Source: Christensenellaceae bacterium (lineage in GTDB: Bacteria > Bacillota > Clostridia > Christensenellales > UBA1750). Taken from it: 23,170 nt of DNA. The notes under the pieces were generated by a model, which did no database searches, was not told the DNA's origin, and was given only the letters and a program-made list of their open reading frames with translations. The stretch lies in assembly GCA_031287285.1 (NCBI GenBank), contig JAITTC010000105.1:1-23170 (forward strand). Direction: 5' to 3'. Positions 15,691 through 23,170 of this stretch are shown here, piece by piece (position 1 is the first letter of the stretch; every line of letters begins with the position of its first letter). Made by a program: the position numbers and the translations under genes.

Positions 15691-16548
15691 ATGAGCGGAT
15701 TTGGCGGCGGAAGCCGTAAGATTTTTCTGATTGGGGCCGCAGCTGCGGCCTGTTTGCTGGTCGCCCTCTTTGGCGTGACCACGACCGGACTTATAGAGAT
15801 TCCCTTCGTCAATTCCTTGATCGCAAGGGTCATTCTGCCCGTGCAGCGCGCCGTGAGCGGGGCGGTGAACGCGGGCTTTTCGGCGGCGCAGCAGAGGCGC
15901 ACGCAGATGGAGCTCACCCAGCAGCTCGACGAGCTGAGCGAAGAGAAAAAGCTCATCGAGCAGGATTTGACGCGGATGCGCGAGCTCGAAAGCGAGAACG
16001 AGCGCCTGCGCGCGCTGCTGAACGCTGTGGAGCAGCTGCCGGAATACGATCTCATGGCGGCGCGGGTGAGCGGCAAGGAACCAGGCGGCTGGTTCGAGAG
16101 CTTCACCATCGACAAGGGGCGGCTGCAGGGCGTTTCGAAGGATGATGTGGTGCTCGGCGCCTCCGGGCTGGTGGGGCGCGTGCTGGAGGCCTATGACTCG
16201 ACGGCCCTCGTCATGGCCGTGATCGACTCAAGGAGCGCGGTTGCGGCCCTCGTGGAGCGCACGAGAGACAACGGCGTGGCCCAGGGCGGCCTTTATTTGA
16301 CCGACCGGGACGAGCTTTTGCAGATGCACTTCCTGCCTGCCGGCGCGGAGCTTCAGCCGGGCGACAGGGTGATCAGCTCCGGGCTTGACGCGATCTACCC
16401 AAAGGGGCTGCTCATCGGCACGGTGCGCTCGATCAGCCGCGACCAGGTCGGGAACGAGCGCTACGTGGTGCTCGACCCCGCCGTGGACTTCGCCCATTTA
16501 GAAGACGTCTTGGTCATGCGCCTGAGCCCTGGGGGTGATGCGCCGTGA
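15691..16548 (+). CDS. mreC: Rod shape-determining protein MreC
   Basis: Extracytoplasmic scaffold linking MreB to PBP2. It has a short cytoplasmic N-terminus, one membrane helix (about 11-32), a coiled coil at about 66-110 rich in E, L and R (LDELSEEKKLIEQDL), and a beta-rich C-terminal domain with GVSKDDVVLGASGLVGRV and GDRVISSGLDAIYPKGLLIG, all typical of MreC. The 285-residue length is normal. Its stop overlaps the mreD start by four bases (GTGA). Confidence 0.96.
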   Translation: MSGFGGGSRKIFLIGAAAAACLLVALFGVTTTGLIEIPFVNSLIARVILPVQRAVSGAVNAGFSAAQQRRTQMELTQQLDELSEEKKLIEQDLTRMRELESENERLRALLNAVEQLPEYDLMAARVSGKEPGGWFESFTIDKGRLQGVSKDDVVLGASGLVGRVLEAYDSTALVMAVIDSRSAVAALVERTRDNGVAQGGLYLTDRDELLQMHFLPAGAELQPGDRVISSGLDAIYPKGLLIGTVRSISRDQVGNERYVVLDPAVDFAHLEDVLVMRLSPGGDAP

Positions 16549-17048
16549 GGCTGCCCGCAAGCATCTTTTTGGTGGCGCTGGGCTTCTTCTTCGAGGCCGC
16601 GGTGGCCGGCTTTTTGAACCTGCGCGGCCTGGAACCCGATCTGCTGCTCGCAATCGTCTGCTCGCTGGCCATCCTGCAGGGGGCGGGGCACGGGGCGCTG
16701 TATGGCCTGCTTTCGGGCCTTGCGCTCGACGCGCTCTTTGGCCACATGGGCTTTTATTCTGCATCTTATTTTTTTGCCGCCTTCCTTTGCGGCTATTTTG
16801 CGCGCACCATGCGCTTTGATCAGTGGGTTTTGCCGGGCCTTGCCTTCCTGCTGGCGGCGCTTTTGAAGGAGTTTTACGCCCTTGCCTATCTCTTCTTCAT
16901 GGATGTGGCCTTCGCCTGGGGCGCGGCGCTTTTGAAGGCGCTGATTCACTGCCTCTTCAGTGCCTGCGCCTTTTTGGGCCTGCACTTTTTGCTCTCGAAG
17001 CTCTACGGCGGGGATTTGTTCGCGCGCGGCAGAAGAGGGCGGCTCTAG
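16545..17048 (+). CDS. mreD: Rod shape-determining protein MreD
   Basis: Small polytopic membrane partner of MreC, 167 residues with about five hydrophobic segments. LRGLEPDLLLAIVCSLAILQG and the following GLLSGLALDALFG region match the family pattern. The start is GTG 16545, overlapping the mreC stop codon in a coupled GTGA junction. No alternative ATG gives a full first helix. PBP2 begins 18 bases downstream. Confidence 0.9.
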   Translation: MRLPASIFLVALGFFFEAAVAGFLNLRGLEPDLLLAIVCSLAILQGAGHGALYGLLSGLALDALFGHMGFYSASYFFAAFLCGYFARTMRFDQWVLPGLAFLLAALLKEFYALAYLFFMDVAFAWGAALLKALIHCLFSACAFLGLHFLLSKLYGGDLFARGRRGRL

Positions 17049-17066
17049 ATTCAAGGGGGATTTGAA

Positions 17067-19589
17067 ATGGAGATAAGGGTAGAAAGGGCGCGAAGGCGCC
17101 GCTATGTGACGGTGGCCGTGCTGGTGGCCCTTTTCTTTGCCGTGATCGTGGGGCAGCTCGCGCTTTTGCAGATGCGCGACGGGGCCGAGTATTACGCGAT
17201 GGCAGAGAGCAAGAAGAACAAGACCTACACGCTCAAAGGGCGCCGCGGGATGATCCTTGACAGGAACGGCGTGGTTTTGGCCTACGATAGAGATAGCTAC
17301 GATGTGGAGTTTTACCGCGACCCCTCGCGGCGCAAGGCCCAGGATCTGCTCGAATACACGCAGAGCCTTCTGCGCATCGTGCAGATCGTCGAAAGCCATG
17401 GCGGGCATACGATTTCCGGCTTTTCGCTCAAGAAGAACGAGGAGGGCGAGAGCTATTTTGACTTTTTGACCACCAACCAGGATACCTTCGCCGCCAGGGA
17501 AAAGCTTTGGCGCGGGAATTTCTATGTGAGCAGCGTGAAAACCGAGGACCTTTTCGCCACCCTTGTCGCCCGCTACGGCATTGAGGACGAGGACTACGAC
17601 ACCCAGCTGAAGCTGCTTTCGCTCTGGCAGCAAATCCAGATGAACGCCTTCCTGGCCAAGCCGGTTAAGATCGCCATCAACGTGGACTTTAACACCGTGG
17701 CCGAGATCTCGGCAGCCGCGGTGGAGCTCACCGGCGTTTCGATTGCTGAGAGCAGCTACCGTGTCTACCCGCGAGGCACGACCGCCTCGCACATCCTTGG
17801 CTATACGGGCTCCATCAGCGACGAAAGGATGCAGGAATACACGGCCAAAGGCTACTCGGCGGACGACCGCGTGGGCGTCGCCGGGATTGAGAGCACGATG
17901 GAGGATCAGCTCACGGGCAGTGTTTCGTACAGGCAGGGCAAAAAGCAGGTGGAGGTGAACGCCAACGGTGCGGTGACGAGGGAGCTTGCCTACATCGCCC
18001 CGATGGATGGCAACAACGTCGTCACCACCATAGACATCAACCTGCAGCGCATCCTGGAGGAATCGCTGGCCACGAATATCCAGCAGGCGAGGGATATTTC
18101 GGTCGACCAGATCGAGAACAACAGCGACGCGAAGGCCCTGCTGAGCTATTATGAGGAAATCGATAAATATGACCTTCGGCCAATCGAACTTGCGCAGTCC
18201 GGCGCCGCGGTGGTCATGGACGTGAAGACCGGCGAGATTCTGGCGATGTGCTCCTTCCCCGATTATAACCCGAACGACTTCATCCGCGGGATGACGACGG
18301 AGGAATACAGCCAAAGATACAACATCCCGACCGCGCCCCTTCTAAACCGGGCGATTTCCGCCAAGGCAGCGCCAGGATCGGTCTTTAAGATGACCACGGC
18401 GCTGGCCGGCCTGATGGAAGGCGTGGTGACGGTTGGCGAGCAGATCAACTCCATGGACGAAGCCGCTCTCAGTGCCCAAAAGGGGCACTTCATCCTCGTT
18501 GCGGACGACAGCTACGCGCCGAAGTGCTGGAAGTCGCACCACGAAAACGCCCACCAGCACATGAATGCGAAGCAGGCCATCATCGACTCGTGCAACTACT
18601 ACTTTTATAACGTCACCTACCGGCTGGGCATCGATAAACTGGTGAGCTGGGCCTCGCGCCTTGGCCTGACCTCGCCAACCGGCGTGGAACTGCCGGGCGA
18701 AGTGACCGGCAGCGTGGGCAACCAGAACCTTCTTTACGATTCCTCCTTGCCCATCACCGGGCAGAGGGTCGGCAAGGCCAACATCGTGGGCTATAGGCTT
18801 TTGCAGCATCTTAATGCGGTCAGCGAGAGCCTGGGCCGCACCCTCACCAACGAAGAGGGCCTGGAGCGCACCGTAAAAAGGCTGATGGACCTCGTCTTGG
18901 TCGATGGGGACGACAAGGGCATCGTGGGCCAGCAAAGCGAGATGGAGAACATCCTAAGAAGCGAGCTTGGCCTGAGCACCTATGAGATCCACAGCCACGG
19001 CATGATCAACACCATCACCAATTACCTGCGCGAAATCAAGTGGAATCTGAACGAAACGGTGCTCACGGGCATTGGCCAGTCGATCACGGAGCTGACCCCA
19101 ATCGGCGTGGCGCGCTATGTTTCCGCGATCGCAAACGGCGGCACGGTGCTGCAGGCGCAGATCGTGGACTCGATCCTCGCGAGCGACGGCAAGATCGTTC
19201 TGGAAAAGACGCCGGTGGTCGTGGAGGAGATCGCGGGCGCGGAGACCTACCTGGAGCTGATCCGCGACGGCATGCACGGCGTGATCAGCGCGGAAGACGG
19301 CGGCACCGCCGCGCGCTACTGGGATGACTACCCCGCGCAGTACAAGCAAATGATCGGCGCAAAGACCGGCACGGCCCAGAAAAACCAGATAGACCTCGAA
19401 AACAATGCCTGGTTTGTGGGCTTTACGCCCTTTGAAGAGCCCGAGATCGCCATCGCGGTGTTCATCGAGAACGGCTACAAGGGCGCCTCCGCTTCGCTGA
19501 CCTGCCAGAACGTCTTCCGCACCTTCCTGGAGCAGTATCAAGACCAGGGCGCGGAAGCGGTGATGCGCGAGGGCGAGCTGCTGCCCTAG
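17067..19589 (+). CDS. mrdA: Penicillin-binding protein 2, elongasome transpeptidase
   Basis: Class B penicillin-binding protein that cross-links new peptidoglycan along the side wall, working with RodA and MreBCD. It has a short basic N-terminus, a membrane helix at about 13-36, and a pedestal/dimerisation region containing GRRGMILDRNGVVLAYDR. The transpeptidase domain has S438-V-F-K441, S508-C-N510 and K766-T-G-T. At 840 residues it is long. The extra length includes a roughly 110-residue helical region between the SxN and KTG motifs (about 570-680) and an enlarged N-terminal part. AAGGGGG 8 bases before the ATG is a good ribosome site. rodA is not in this window. Confidence 0.95.
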   Translation: MEIRVERARRRRYVTVAVLVALFFAVIVGQLALLQMRDGAEYYAMAESKKNKTYTLKGRRGMILDRNGVVLAYDRDSYDVEFYRDPSRRKAQDLLEYTQSLLRIVQIVESHGGHTISGFSLKKNEEGESYFDFLTTNQDTFAAREKLWRGNFYVSSVKTEDLFATLVARYGIEDEDYDTQLKLLSLWQQIQMNAFLAKPVKIAINVDFNTVAEISAAAVELTGVSIAESSYRVYPRGTTASHILGYTGSISDERMQEYTAKGYSADDRVGVAGIESTMEDQLTGSVSYRQGKKQVEVNANGAVTRELAYIAPMDGNNVVTTIDINLQRILEESLATNIQQARDISVDQIENNSDAKALLSYYEEIDKYDLRPIELAQSGAAVVMDVKTGEILAMCSFPDYNPNDFIRGMTTEEYSQRYNIPTAPLLNRAISAKAAPGSVFKMTTALAGLMEGVVTVGEQINSMDEAALSAQKGHFILVADDSYAPKCWKSHHENAHQHMNAKQAIIDSCNYYFYNVTYRLGIDKLVSWASRLGLTSPTGVELPGEVTGSVGNQNLLYDSSLPITGQRVGKANIVGYRLLQHLNAVSESLGRTLTNEEGLERTVKRLMDLVLVDGDDKGIVGQQSEMENILRSELGLSTYEIHSHGMINTITNYLREIKWNLNETVLTGIGQSITELTPIGVARYVSAIANGGTVLQAQIVDSILASDGKIVLEKTPVVVEEIAGAETYLELIRDGMHGVISAEDGGTAARYWDDYPAQYKQMIGAKTGTAQKNQIDLENNAWFVGFTPFEEPEIAIAVFIENGYKGASASLTCQNVFRTFLEQYQDQGAEAVMREGELLP

Positions 19590-19610
19590 GGATTTTGAGA
19601 GGGGAAAGGC

Positions 19611-20388
19611 ATGAGGCTGGCCGGCATCAGCCGGGAGAATCGGGAAGCGCAAGAAGCCCCAAACGGCGTTTTTAGCGCTGGATGGCGGGATTCTCTTCGA
19701 GTATGAAAGGGGCGCGCGGCATGGCCCCCCCCTGCGCGCTGACCGAGCTCGAAAAGGGCTGATAATGCGATTTAAGCGGTCTTTTTGGCAAAAGGAGCCT
19801 GAAGCTCCATAGAAAAATCGGCGGCTGGCTGGGCCGCTCCCTTCGTAAGGGGCCCGGCCAGTCACGCGGGCGCCGCCGAGTTCGTTTTCTTGGATGAGAG
19901 GCCGCTATGGCCCTGCGGGGGCGCGTTCGTGCCCTGCCTGCGGTATATCGAGCTTGGCGAAGGCCCGGGGGAGGAGCTCGCCGTGATGACAGGCCGAGCG
20001 GGCGCTCCCGTTTGGAGCCGGAGCGGGGAGGAAACCGAAGGCCTTGGCATGAAGACTGCCCAAGCGGCGGAAGGAAGCTTGCCCTGTTTGGAGTAGGCCG
20101 TTTCTTTTTGGGTTTGGTTGACCCAAAGACCGCGAGTGAAGCCCAAACGGGCCGGCGGGAAGCTTGAATCCTTCTGGCAGCAAGGGCGCGGCCCTTCTGA
20201 GGGAGGCGCGCAGCGCTTGAGCGAAGCAGAGCTGGTGCAGCGAGATTTTGCCGCCGGTCTGCGAGGCCATCGCCCGCGAGGGGCAGCTTTTTACGGTGCG
20301 AACCCGGAGGCATACGGGCTGATGGACGGGGAAGGGAACCGGGCTTTGCGCAAGGGCCGGCAGGTGGCTAAATCAGGCCGCCTTTAAG
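19611..20388 (+). pseudogene. Decayed paralogue of the downstream WG-repeat gene
   Basis: This stretch has no intact gene but carries coding remnants in several frames that match the protein encoded at 20429-22060. TAFLALDGGILFEYERG (19663-19713) resembles TAFMTPDGSLLFEFEAG (residues 105-121 there). ILPPVCEAIAREGQLFTVR (20245-20301) resembles VLPPRYKLLRGEGELYSVR (499-517). A different frame continues with YGLMDGEGN (20313-20339), matching YGLIDEKGS (522-530), a WG repeat. A further open piece at about 19866-20094 (EFVFLDERPLWPCGGAFVPC) looks coding but aligns less clearly. The order of matches is collinear. The signal peptide and first 100 or so residues are missing and at least two frameshifts plus stops are present, so it is a broken gene. 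Confidence 0.72.
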
Positions 20389-20428
20389 CATAAAATGGCT
20401 GAAAATAAGCTTTGGAGGGAAAAGGACG

Positions 20429-22060
20429 ATGAAAAAAGAGATGCGGAAGGCGGGGGCGCTCCTGCTCGGGATCGCGCTGCTGTTTTTGGCGCTGCCGCAG
20501 GCAGGCGCTGTGGGCGAGAATGGCGGCGGGCCCTATTACATCATTTACCCGAATGACGACAGCGCGGAGATCGTAGATAGAAACGGCAACCCGCCCCCGG
20601 AATGGACGCGCGAGCTGTTGAGCGCCGTCAGGCTCGCGCCGCGCGGGCCTGCGGGCGCGGCCAGCCGGGATGTGGGCTTTGAGCTCACGGCAAGACCCCA
20701 GATTTCGATGCCGGGCGAAAATCAGGCGGAGGGGGCCGAAACGGCCTTCATGACGCCGGACGGCAGCCTGCTCTTTGAATTTGAGGCGGGCGTTTGGTAC
20801 GACTGCCCGGCGGACGGTTTTGTTTTGCGCTATGAAACCACGGCGGCTGGCTGGCCAAAGGCCGTGCTGGCCGATCTGCAGAGCGGGGAGAGGATCGATT
20901 TAAGCGAGCTCACCCCGGGCAAGGCGCTGGGCTGGATCAGGGGCGGCGAGGGCGGCTGGATCGCCTACTTTTACAGCATCGGCGAGGCTGAAAGCAGCTG
21001 GCTGTATTTCCTCGGGCAGGACTTTGAGATCCAGGCGGAACTGCCCTGCCAGTGGGCCGAGATGGGCTATTGGGCGGGCGAGAGCGTGCTGCTTTACGCG
21101 ACCGAGAAAGACGAAAAGGGGCCGGGCGCCATGTTCGTCGAGGATCTGGGCCGAAACATCCTGTGGAAGTCCGAAAACAGGGACGAAACCTGGGCCTACT
21201 TCACCGTGGATGACCAGTTAACCGACCAGCTTGCGGTTGGCCAGAACGCGCGGGGCCCGGGCTTCGTGAACCGGCAAAGCGGCGAGATCGAGTGGCTGGA
21301 TCTGGCGGCGGGCGAAGAGAGCAAGCCCTTGGGCGGCCTGAAAACCCGGCGCGACGCGGAGGGCTGGAAGGTCGTCGGCGAAGACGGAGCGCTGATTGCG
21401 AGCGCCCAGGAGGAATACAACGTAAGCTACGACGACAGCTCGCCCATCCTGGTGCAGGGCTGGTCAAACGAGGCGGGAAGCTACCAGTGCGCCGTCTACT
21501 CGCGGACTGGCGAGGTTTTGCGGCCCTTAGGCCCCGCGCCGAGCGGCTCGAAAGTGCTCGAGGGTTACGGCAACGTATTTGTGCCAGAGAGCGACCGCCT
21601 CGTGCTCTACCTTGCGGGCGGGGGGAAGCAGACCCTGCCCTTCCGGGGCGTGCCGCAGGGCGCGAAGCTTTCGAGCGTGTGGCTTGGAAGCTGGGCCGGC
21701 GGCTGGGCGCTGCAGATGGACTTTCAGGATGGCGCCGGCAACTATTTGCAGGAGGGCTACGCGGCGCTGCTAAAGGCCGACGGAAGCGGCTTTTTGACCG
21801 ACCAGGTCTATGCAAATGCATGGAAATTCAATGATTCACAGGTGGAGAGCAGGCTCTGCCAAGTGACGGAGCAGCGCGGCTGGCAGGCGCTGCGCGGCCT
21901 CGTTGACGAAGGCGGCCAGACCGTGCTGCCCCCGCGCTATAAGCTTCTGCGGGGCGAAGGGGAGCTGTATTCGGTGCGCTACGGCAGGTATTATGGGCTG
22001 ATCGATGAAAAGGGCAGCTGGATCGTGCGCAGAACCACGCTCAGCAGCCTGCAAGACTAA
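20429..22060 (+). CDS. Secreted WG-repeat-like protein of unknown function
   Basis: A 543-residue exported protein. A clear signal peptide covers about 1-28 (MKKEMRKAGALLLGIALLFLALPQAGAVG) with no lipobox Cys. The body is Gly-, Trp- and acid-rich, suggesting a beta-propeller-like or repeat fold. The C-terminus has one good WG-type repeat, YYGLIDEKGSWIV (521-533), and a related GLVDEGGQTVLPPRY about 30 residues earlier. GGAGGG lies 9 bases before the ATG. It sits 19 bases upstream of a PstS-like lipoprotein and just downstream of a decayed relative. WG proteins are common in Gram-positive genomes but have no general function, so I assign none. Confidence 0.85.
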   Translation: MKKEMRKAGALLLGIALLFLALPQAGAVGENGGGPYYIIYPNDDSAEIVDRNGNPPPEWTRELLSAVRLAPRGPAGAASRDVGFELTARPQISMPGENQAEGAETAFMTPDGSLLFEFEAGVWYDCPADGFVLRYETTAAGWPKAVLADLQSGERIDLSELTPGKALGWIRGGEGGWIAYFYSIGEAESSWLYFLGQDFEIQAELPCQWAEMGYWAGESVLLYATEKDEKGPGAMFVEDLGRNILWKSENRDETWAYFTVDDQLTDQLAVGQNARGPGFVNRQSGEIEWLDLAAGEESKPLGGLKTRRDAEGWKVVGEDGALIASAQEEYNVSYDDSSPILVQGWSNEAGSYQCAVYSRTGEVLRPLGPAPSGSKVLEGYGNVFVPESDRLVLYLAGGGKQTLPFRGVPQGAKLSSVWLGSWAGGWALQMDFQDGAGNYLQEGYAALLKADGSGFLTDQVYANAWKFNDSQVESRLCQVTEQRGWQALRGLVDEGGQTVLPPRYKLLRGEGELYSVRYGRYYGLIDEKGSWIVRRTTLSSLQD

Positions 22061-22079
22061 CGCGAAGGGAAGAATAACG

Positions 22080-23096
22080 ATGAAAAAGACGCTTTTGACG
22101 CTGATTGCGCTCGCTTTGGCTCTTGCGCTGCTCGGGAGCTGCACCGCGCAAAGCGGGGCCCCGGCGACCGGGAGCCCCGCGGAAACCGCAGGCCCCACGG
22201 CAAGCGCGGAACCCGAAAAGACGGCGGAACCCGCCGAAACCCAGACGGCCGATATCGAGCCGCTGCCCTTTTCCGCGCTGCCCGCGCCGCTTGAGAGCAT
22301 GACCCCCGAGGAGTACCCGATCGTGGACGGTTCGACCGCCACGAGGCCTCTTTCGCAGGCGCTTGCCTATACCTTCACCGGCATCACCGACATGCTGGAG
22401 CTCGACTTCCTGGCGGACCACAGCACGACCGACGAGAGCTACGACAACCTGATCGAAAAAAGGGCCGATCTGCTGCTGGTTTACGAGCCGTCGCCGGATA
22501 CGAAGAGGCGGATCGAGGAAAGCGGCGTGCAGCTCCTGATGACGCCCATCGGGCGGGACGCGCTCGTCTTCCTCGTTAACGAGAAAAACCCGGTAAAATC
22601 CCTGACGACCGAGCAGCTGCAGGGCATCTACAGCGGCAAGATCAAGAACTGGAAGGAACTTGGCGGCGAGGATCTGCCCATCGTGGCCTTCCAGCGCCCC
22701 GAAAACAGCGGCAGCCAAACCCTGATGGAAAAGCTCGTGATGCAGGGCAGAGCGATGGCCGAAGCCCCGGCCGAGCTGAGGCAGTCTGAAATGGGCGATC
22801 TGATCCGCGCGGTGGCTTCGTATGAGAACGAAGGCAGCGCGATCGGTTACTCGGTGTATTACTACGCATCGAGGATGTATACCCAAAAGGGCGTGCGGCT
22901 CCTCGCCGTAAACGACGTGGAGCCCAGCGGCGAGAGCATCGCCCGGAAGGAATACCCCTTCCTCAATGAGTTCTACGCCGTCGTTCGCGAGGGCGAGGCC
23001 CTCGACGAGCGCGTGGCGCGGCTTTTTGCGGCGATCACGGGCGAAGTGGGGAAGAAGATCATCGAAGTGATGGGCTATGTGCCCGTAAGCGAGTAG
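22080..23096 (+). CDS. PstS-like substrate-binding lipoprotein
   Basis: Predicted membrane-anchored solute-binding protein, 338 residues. The signal peptide ends in a lipobox with LGSC, so Cys21 would be lipidated. An Ala/Thr/Pro/Glu-rich linker to about residue 60 is followed by a PBP-like domain: IVDGSTATRPL (the phosphate-binding-type GST motif), LTTEQLQGIYSGKIKNW, and RPENSGSQTLMEKLV, all as in the PstS/PBP-like family. An upstream in-frame start at 22005 would overlap the WG gene and hide the signal peptide, so ATG 22080 (AAGGGAAG upstream) is chosen. No pstC, pstA or pstB follows in the window. Phosphate is the likely ligand of the family, but a signalling or other anion role is possible. 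Confidence 0.87.
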   Translation: MKKTLLTLIALALALALLGSCTAQSGAPATGSPAETAGPTASAEPEKTAEPAETQTADIEPLPFSALPAPLESMTPEEYPIVDGSTATRPLSQALAYTFTGITDMLELDFLADHSTTDESYDNLIEKRADLLLVYEPSPDTKRRIEESGVQLLMTPIGRDALVFLVNEKNPVKSLTTEQLQGIYSGKIKNWKELGGEDLPIVAFQRPENSGSQTLMEKLVMQGRAMAEAPAELRQSEMGDLIRAVASYENEGSAIGYSVYYYASRMYTQKGVRLLAVNDVEPSGESIARKEYPFLNEFYAVVREGEALDERVARLFAAITGEVGKKIIEVMGYVPVSE

Positions 23097-23110
23097 GAAG
23101 GAGCCAAGGG

Positions 23111-23170
23111 ATGACGAATTTGAGCATCCGCCCCCTGCGGGAGAGCGACGCGGAGGCTTTGGCTTCCGGC
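23111..23170 (+). CDS. GNAT family N-acetyltransferase, 3' truncated by window edge
   Basis: Only 20 codons are visible: MTNLSIRPLRESDAEALASG. The IRPLRESDAEAL start is typical of the first strand and helix of GNAT acetyltransferases. AAGGAG about 10 bases upstream supports the ATG. It lies 14 bases after the PstS-like gene and is probably in the same transcript. The acceptor cannot be predicted. Confidence 0.7.
   Translation, partial: MTNLSIRPLRESDAEALASG

Noticed and set aside
16461..18314. A 617-codon open frame on the - strand
   Set aside because: It is antisense to mreC end, mreD and PBP2, whose motifs are clear; its composition (His, Gly, Val, Ala rich, no family text) is that of a GC-driven shadow frame.
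20107..20127. Hairpin TTTGGGT/ACCCAAA in the decayed region as a terminator
   Set aside because: No T-run follows it on the + strand, and its sequence is part of the decayed coding text.
19672..20313. A 213-codon open frame on the - strand across the decayed WG region
   Set aside because: Rich in Arg, Pro and Ser with no motif or ribosome site; the + strand fragments match the neighbouring WG protein instead.

Overview
This window looks like chromosomal DNA from a GC-rich, monoderm, rod-shaped member of the Clostridia. The gene set supports this: a DacF-type carboxypeptidase, ComEC, HolA, NrdR, a PhoP/PhoR-type pair, LonB, an Lsa/CplR-like ABC-F protein, DUF4321-Maf-MreBCD-PBP2, and strong Shine-Dalgarno sites. 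Genus-level placement is not possible from sequence reading alone. No rRNA, tRNA, CRISPR array, phage or IS element was found.

Layout. (1) Positions 1-4760, + strand: a 5'-truncated D-alanyl-D-alanine carboxypeptidase, comEC and holA, closely packed. (2) Positions 4761-8380, + strand: a weak terminator and a near-consensus sigma-A promoter, then nrdR, a response regulator, its PhoR-like kinase and a small unassigned protein. (3) Positions 8381-13636, - strand, read right to left: a clear promoter, a two-domain nitroreductase-like gene, comF, a 16-codon leader ORF, an ABC-F gene and lonB, closed by hairpin terminators in the convergent gap. (4) Positions 13683-19589, + strand: an extended -10 promoter, a DUF4321 membrane protein started by TTG, maf, mreB, mreC, mreD and the elongasome transpeptidase PBP2. 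(5) Positions 19590-23170, + strand: about 800 bases of decayed coding sequence, an intact secreted protein with a WG-type repeat to which the decayed stretch is related, a PstS-like lipoprotein and the start of a GNAT acetyltransferase.

How the genes work together. Cell-wall growth dominates: the carboxypeptidase trims peptidoglycan stem peptides, and MreBCD with PBP2 form the elongation machinery. ComEC and ComF are competence-type DNA uptake proteins. HolA and NrdR belong to replication and dNTP supply. The kinase/regulator pair probably senses an envelope or phosphate-related signal.

The most unusual spot is the start of the ABC-F gene (about 11886-11976, - strand). It has no ATG, GTG or TTG start before its Walker A motif. 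The best-placed start is ATC behind a good Shine-Dalgarno sequence. That Shine-Dalgarno can pair with the 3' end of a short in-frame leader ORF, which looks like an antibiotic-responsive translational attenuator. The second notable item is the previously gene-less stretch 19611-20388, which reads as a frameshifted, N-terminally deleted paralogue of the WG-repeat gene next to it.
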